From assembly GCA_031265635.1 (NCBI GenBank), contig JAISCK010000236.1, positions 1 through 6,203 on the forward strand: a DNA stretch of 6,203 nt, read 5' to 3'. The translations under genes were made by a program, and so were the position numbers. Every line of letters begins with the position of its first letter. Positions within the stretch are counted from its first letter, which is position 1. The notes under the pieces were generated by a model, which saw only the letters and a list, made by a program, of their open reading frames with translations, searched no databases and was not told the DNA's origin. Of this stretch, positions 6,017 to 6,203 are shown one piece after another. Source of the stretch: Spirochaetaceae bacterium. Its GTDB lineage: Bacteria; Spirochaetota; Spirochaetia; Treponematales; Breznakiellaceae.

Positions 6017-6203
6017 ATGAAAGCCTATATCCTTGAAGACAGGGGAAAGATAATATGGAAGGATAATCTGCCCATACCAAGGCAGGAACCCGGAGAGATA
6101 GTGATTAAGCCGGTGATTGTGTCGCCCTGTACTTCGGACGTGCATATTCTCGAAACTATGGCGTTTCCCTTTATGAAGGGGAGGGCCCTGGGCCATGAAG
6201 CGG
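6017..6203 (+). CDS. Zinc-dependent alcohol dehydrogenase (secondary-alcohol/isopropanol type), 3'-truncated by window edge
   Basis: The first 62 residues of a medium-chain dehydrogenase/reductase. The start MKAYILEDRGKI, the segment VSPCTSDVH (35-43) and LGHEA (58-62) match the catalytic-zinc part of the TbADH/CbADH group: Cys38, His60 and Glu61 are the expected zinc-site residues, and Ser40 and His43 match the proton-relay region. That group interconverts secondary alcohols and ketones, usually with NADP(H). The cofactor-binding Rossmann domain is outside the window, so NADP versus NAD and the exact substrate cannot be judged; threonine or sorbitol dehydrogenase relatives are possible. The ATG is fixed by GGAGGT 9 bases upstream. 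It is divergent from the truncated TetR frame, the usual arrangement for a regulator and its target. Confidence 0.85.
   Translation, partial: MKAYILEDRGKIIWKDNLPIPRQEPGEIVIKPVIVSPCTSDVHILETMAFPFMKGRALGHEA

Noticed and set aside
6011..6196. Minus-strand 61-codon frame opposite the alcohol dehydrogenase as the missing TetR N-terminus
   Set aside because: It ends in a TAG before the TetR frame and has no helix-turn-helix-like sequence; it is a shadow of the dehydrogenase gene.

Overview
This is a 6.2 kb stretch of bacterial chromosome with ordinary protein-coding genes on both strands. No RNA gene, CRISPR array, insertion sequence or phage gene was seen. The mix suggests an anaerobic or fermentative bacterium. 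It has a secreted FAD/FMN lipoprotein of the flavocytochrome c type without haem motifs, a secondary-alcohol dehydrogenase of the TbADH/CbADH type, and a Zn/Cd/Pb-type efflux ATPase. The loosely canonical lipobox, moderately high GC of the long genes and gene content fit a termite-gut-type Treponema or a related spirochaete. That assignment is an inference from family memory, not something the window proves.

Layout. (1) Positions 1-1575 (+) hold the C-terminal 524 residues of a P1B-type metal ATPase; its start lies outside the window. (2) It converges, with a 7-base gap, on a minus-strand cluster read from about 3362 down to 1583: a small XRE-type repressor-like protein, a TetR-family regulator, and a uracil-DNA-glycosylase-superfamily protein. 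The XRE-TetR gap is 37 bases. TetR and the UDG-like gene overlap by ATGA, so these three are probably one operon. (3) Positions 3304-3547 form a divergent regulatory region. On the minus strand there is a perfect TATAAT and an inverted repeat around the likely start point. On the plus strand there is a strong TTGACA-N16-TATACT promoter, a 13-base palindrome and a strong Shine-Dalgarno sequence. (4) Positions 3548-5467 (+) encode a 639-residue lipoprotein with an FAD-binding reductase domain and a C-terminal covalent-FMN domain, followed by a clear intrinsic terminator. (5) Positions 5543-6010 (-) hold a second TetR-type reading frame that has its helix-turn-helix but no usable start codon. (6) At 6017 (+) a zinc-dependent alcohol dehydrogenase begins and runs off the window.

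Working together. The divergent arrangement suggests that the XRE and/or TetR regulators control themselves and possibly the flavin lipoprotein. The truncated TetR sits where a local repressor of the dehydrogenase would be expected, so this regulatory link may be broken or may use an unusual start. The three regulators are not compositionally alike: the XRE gene and the truncated TetR are about 41% GC by hand count, clearly lower than the long enzyme genes. I see no convincing novel multi-gene system. The best second-look items are the decapitated TetR, the flavin lipoprotein that lacks the fumarate-reductase active-site residues, and the UDG-like protein coupled to two regulators.
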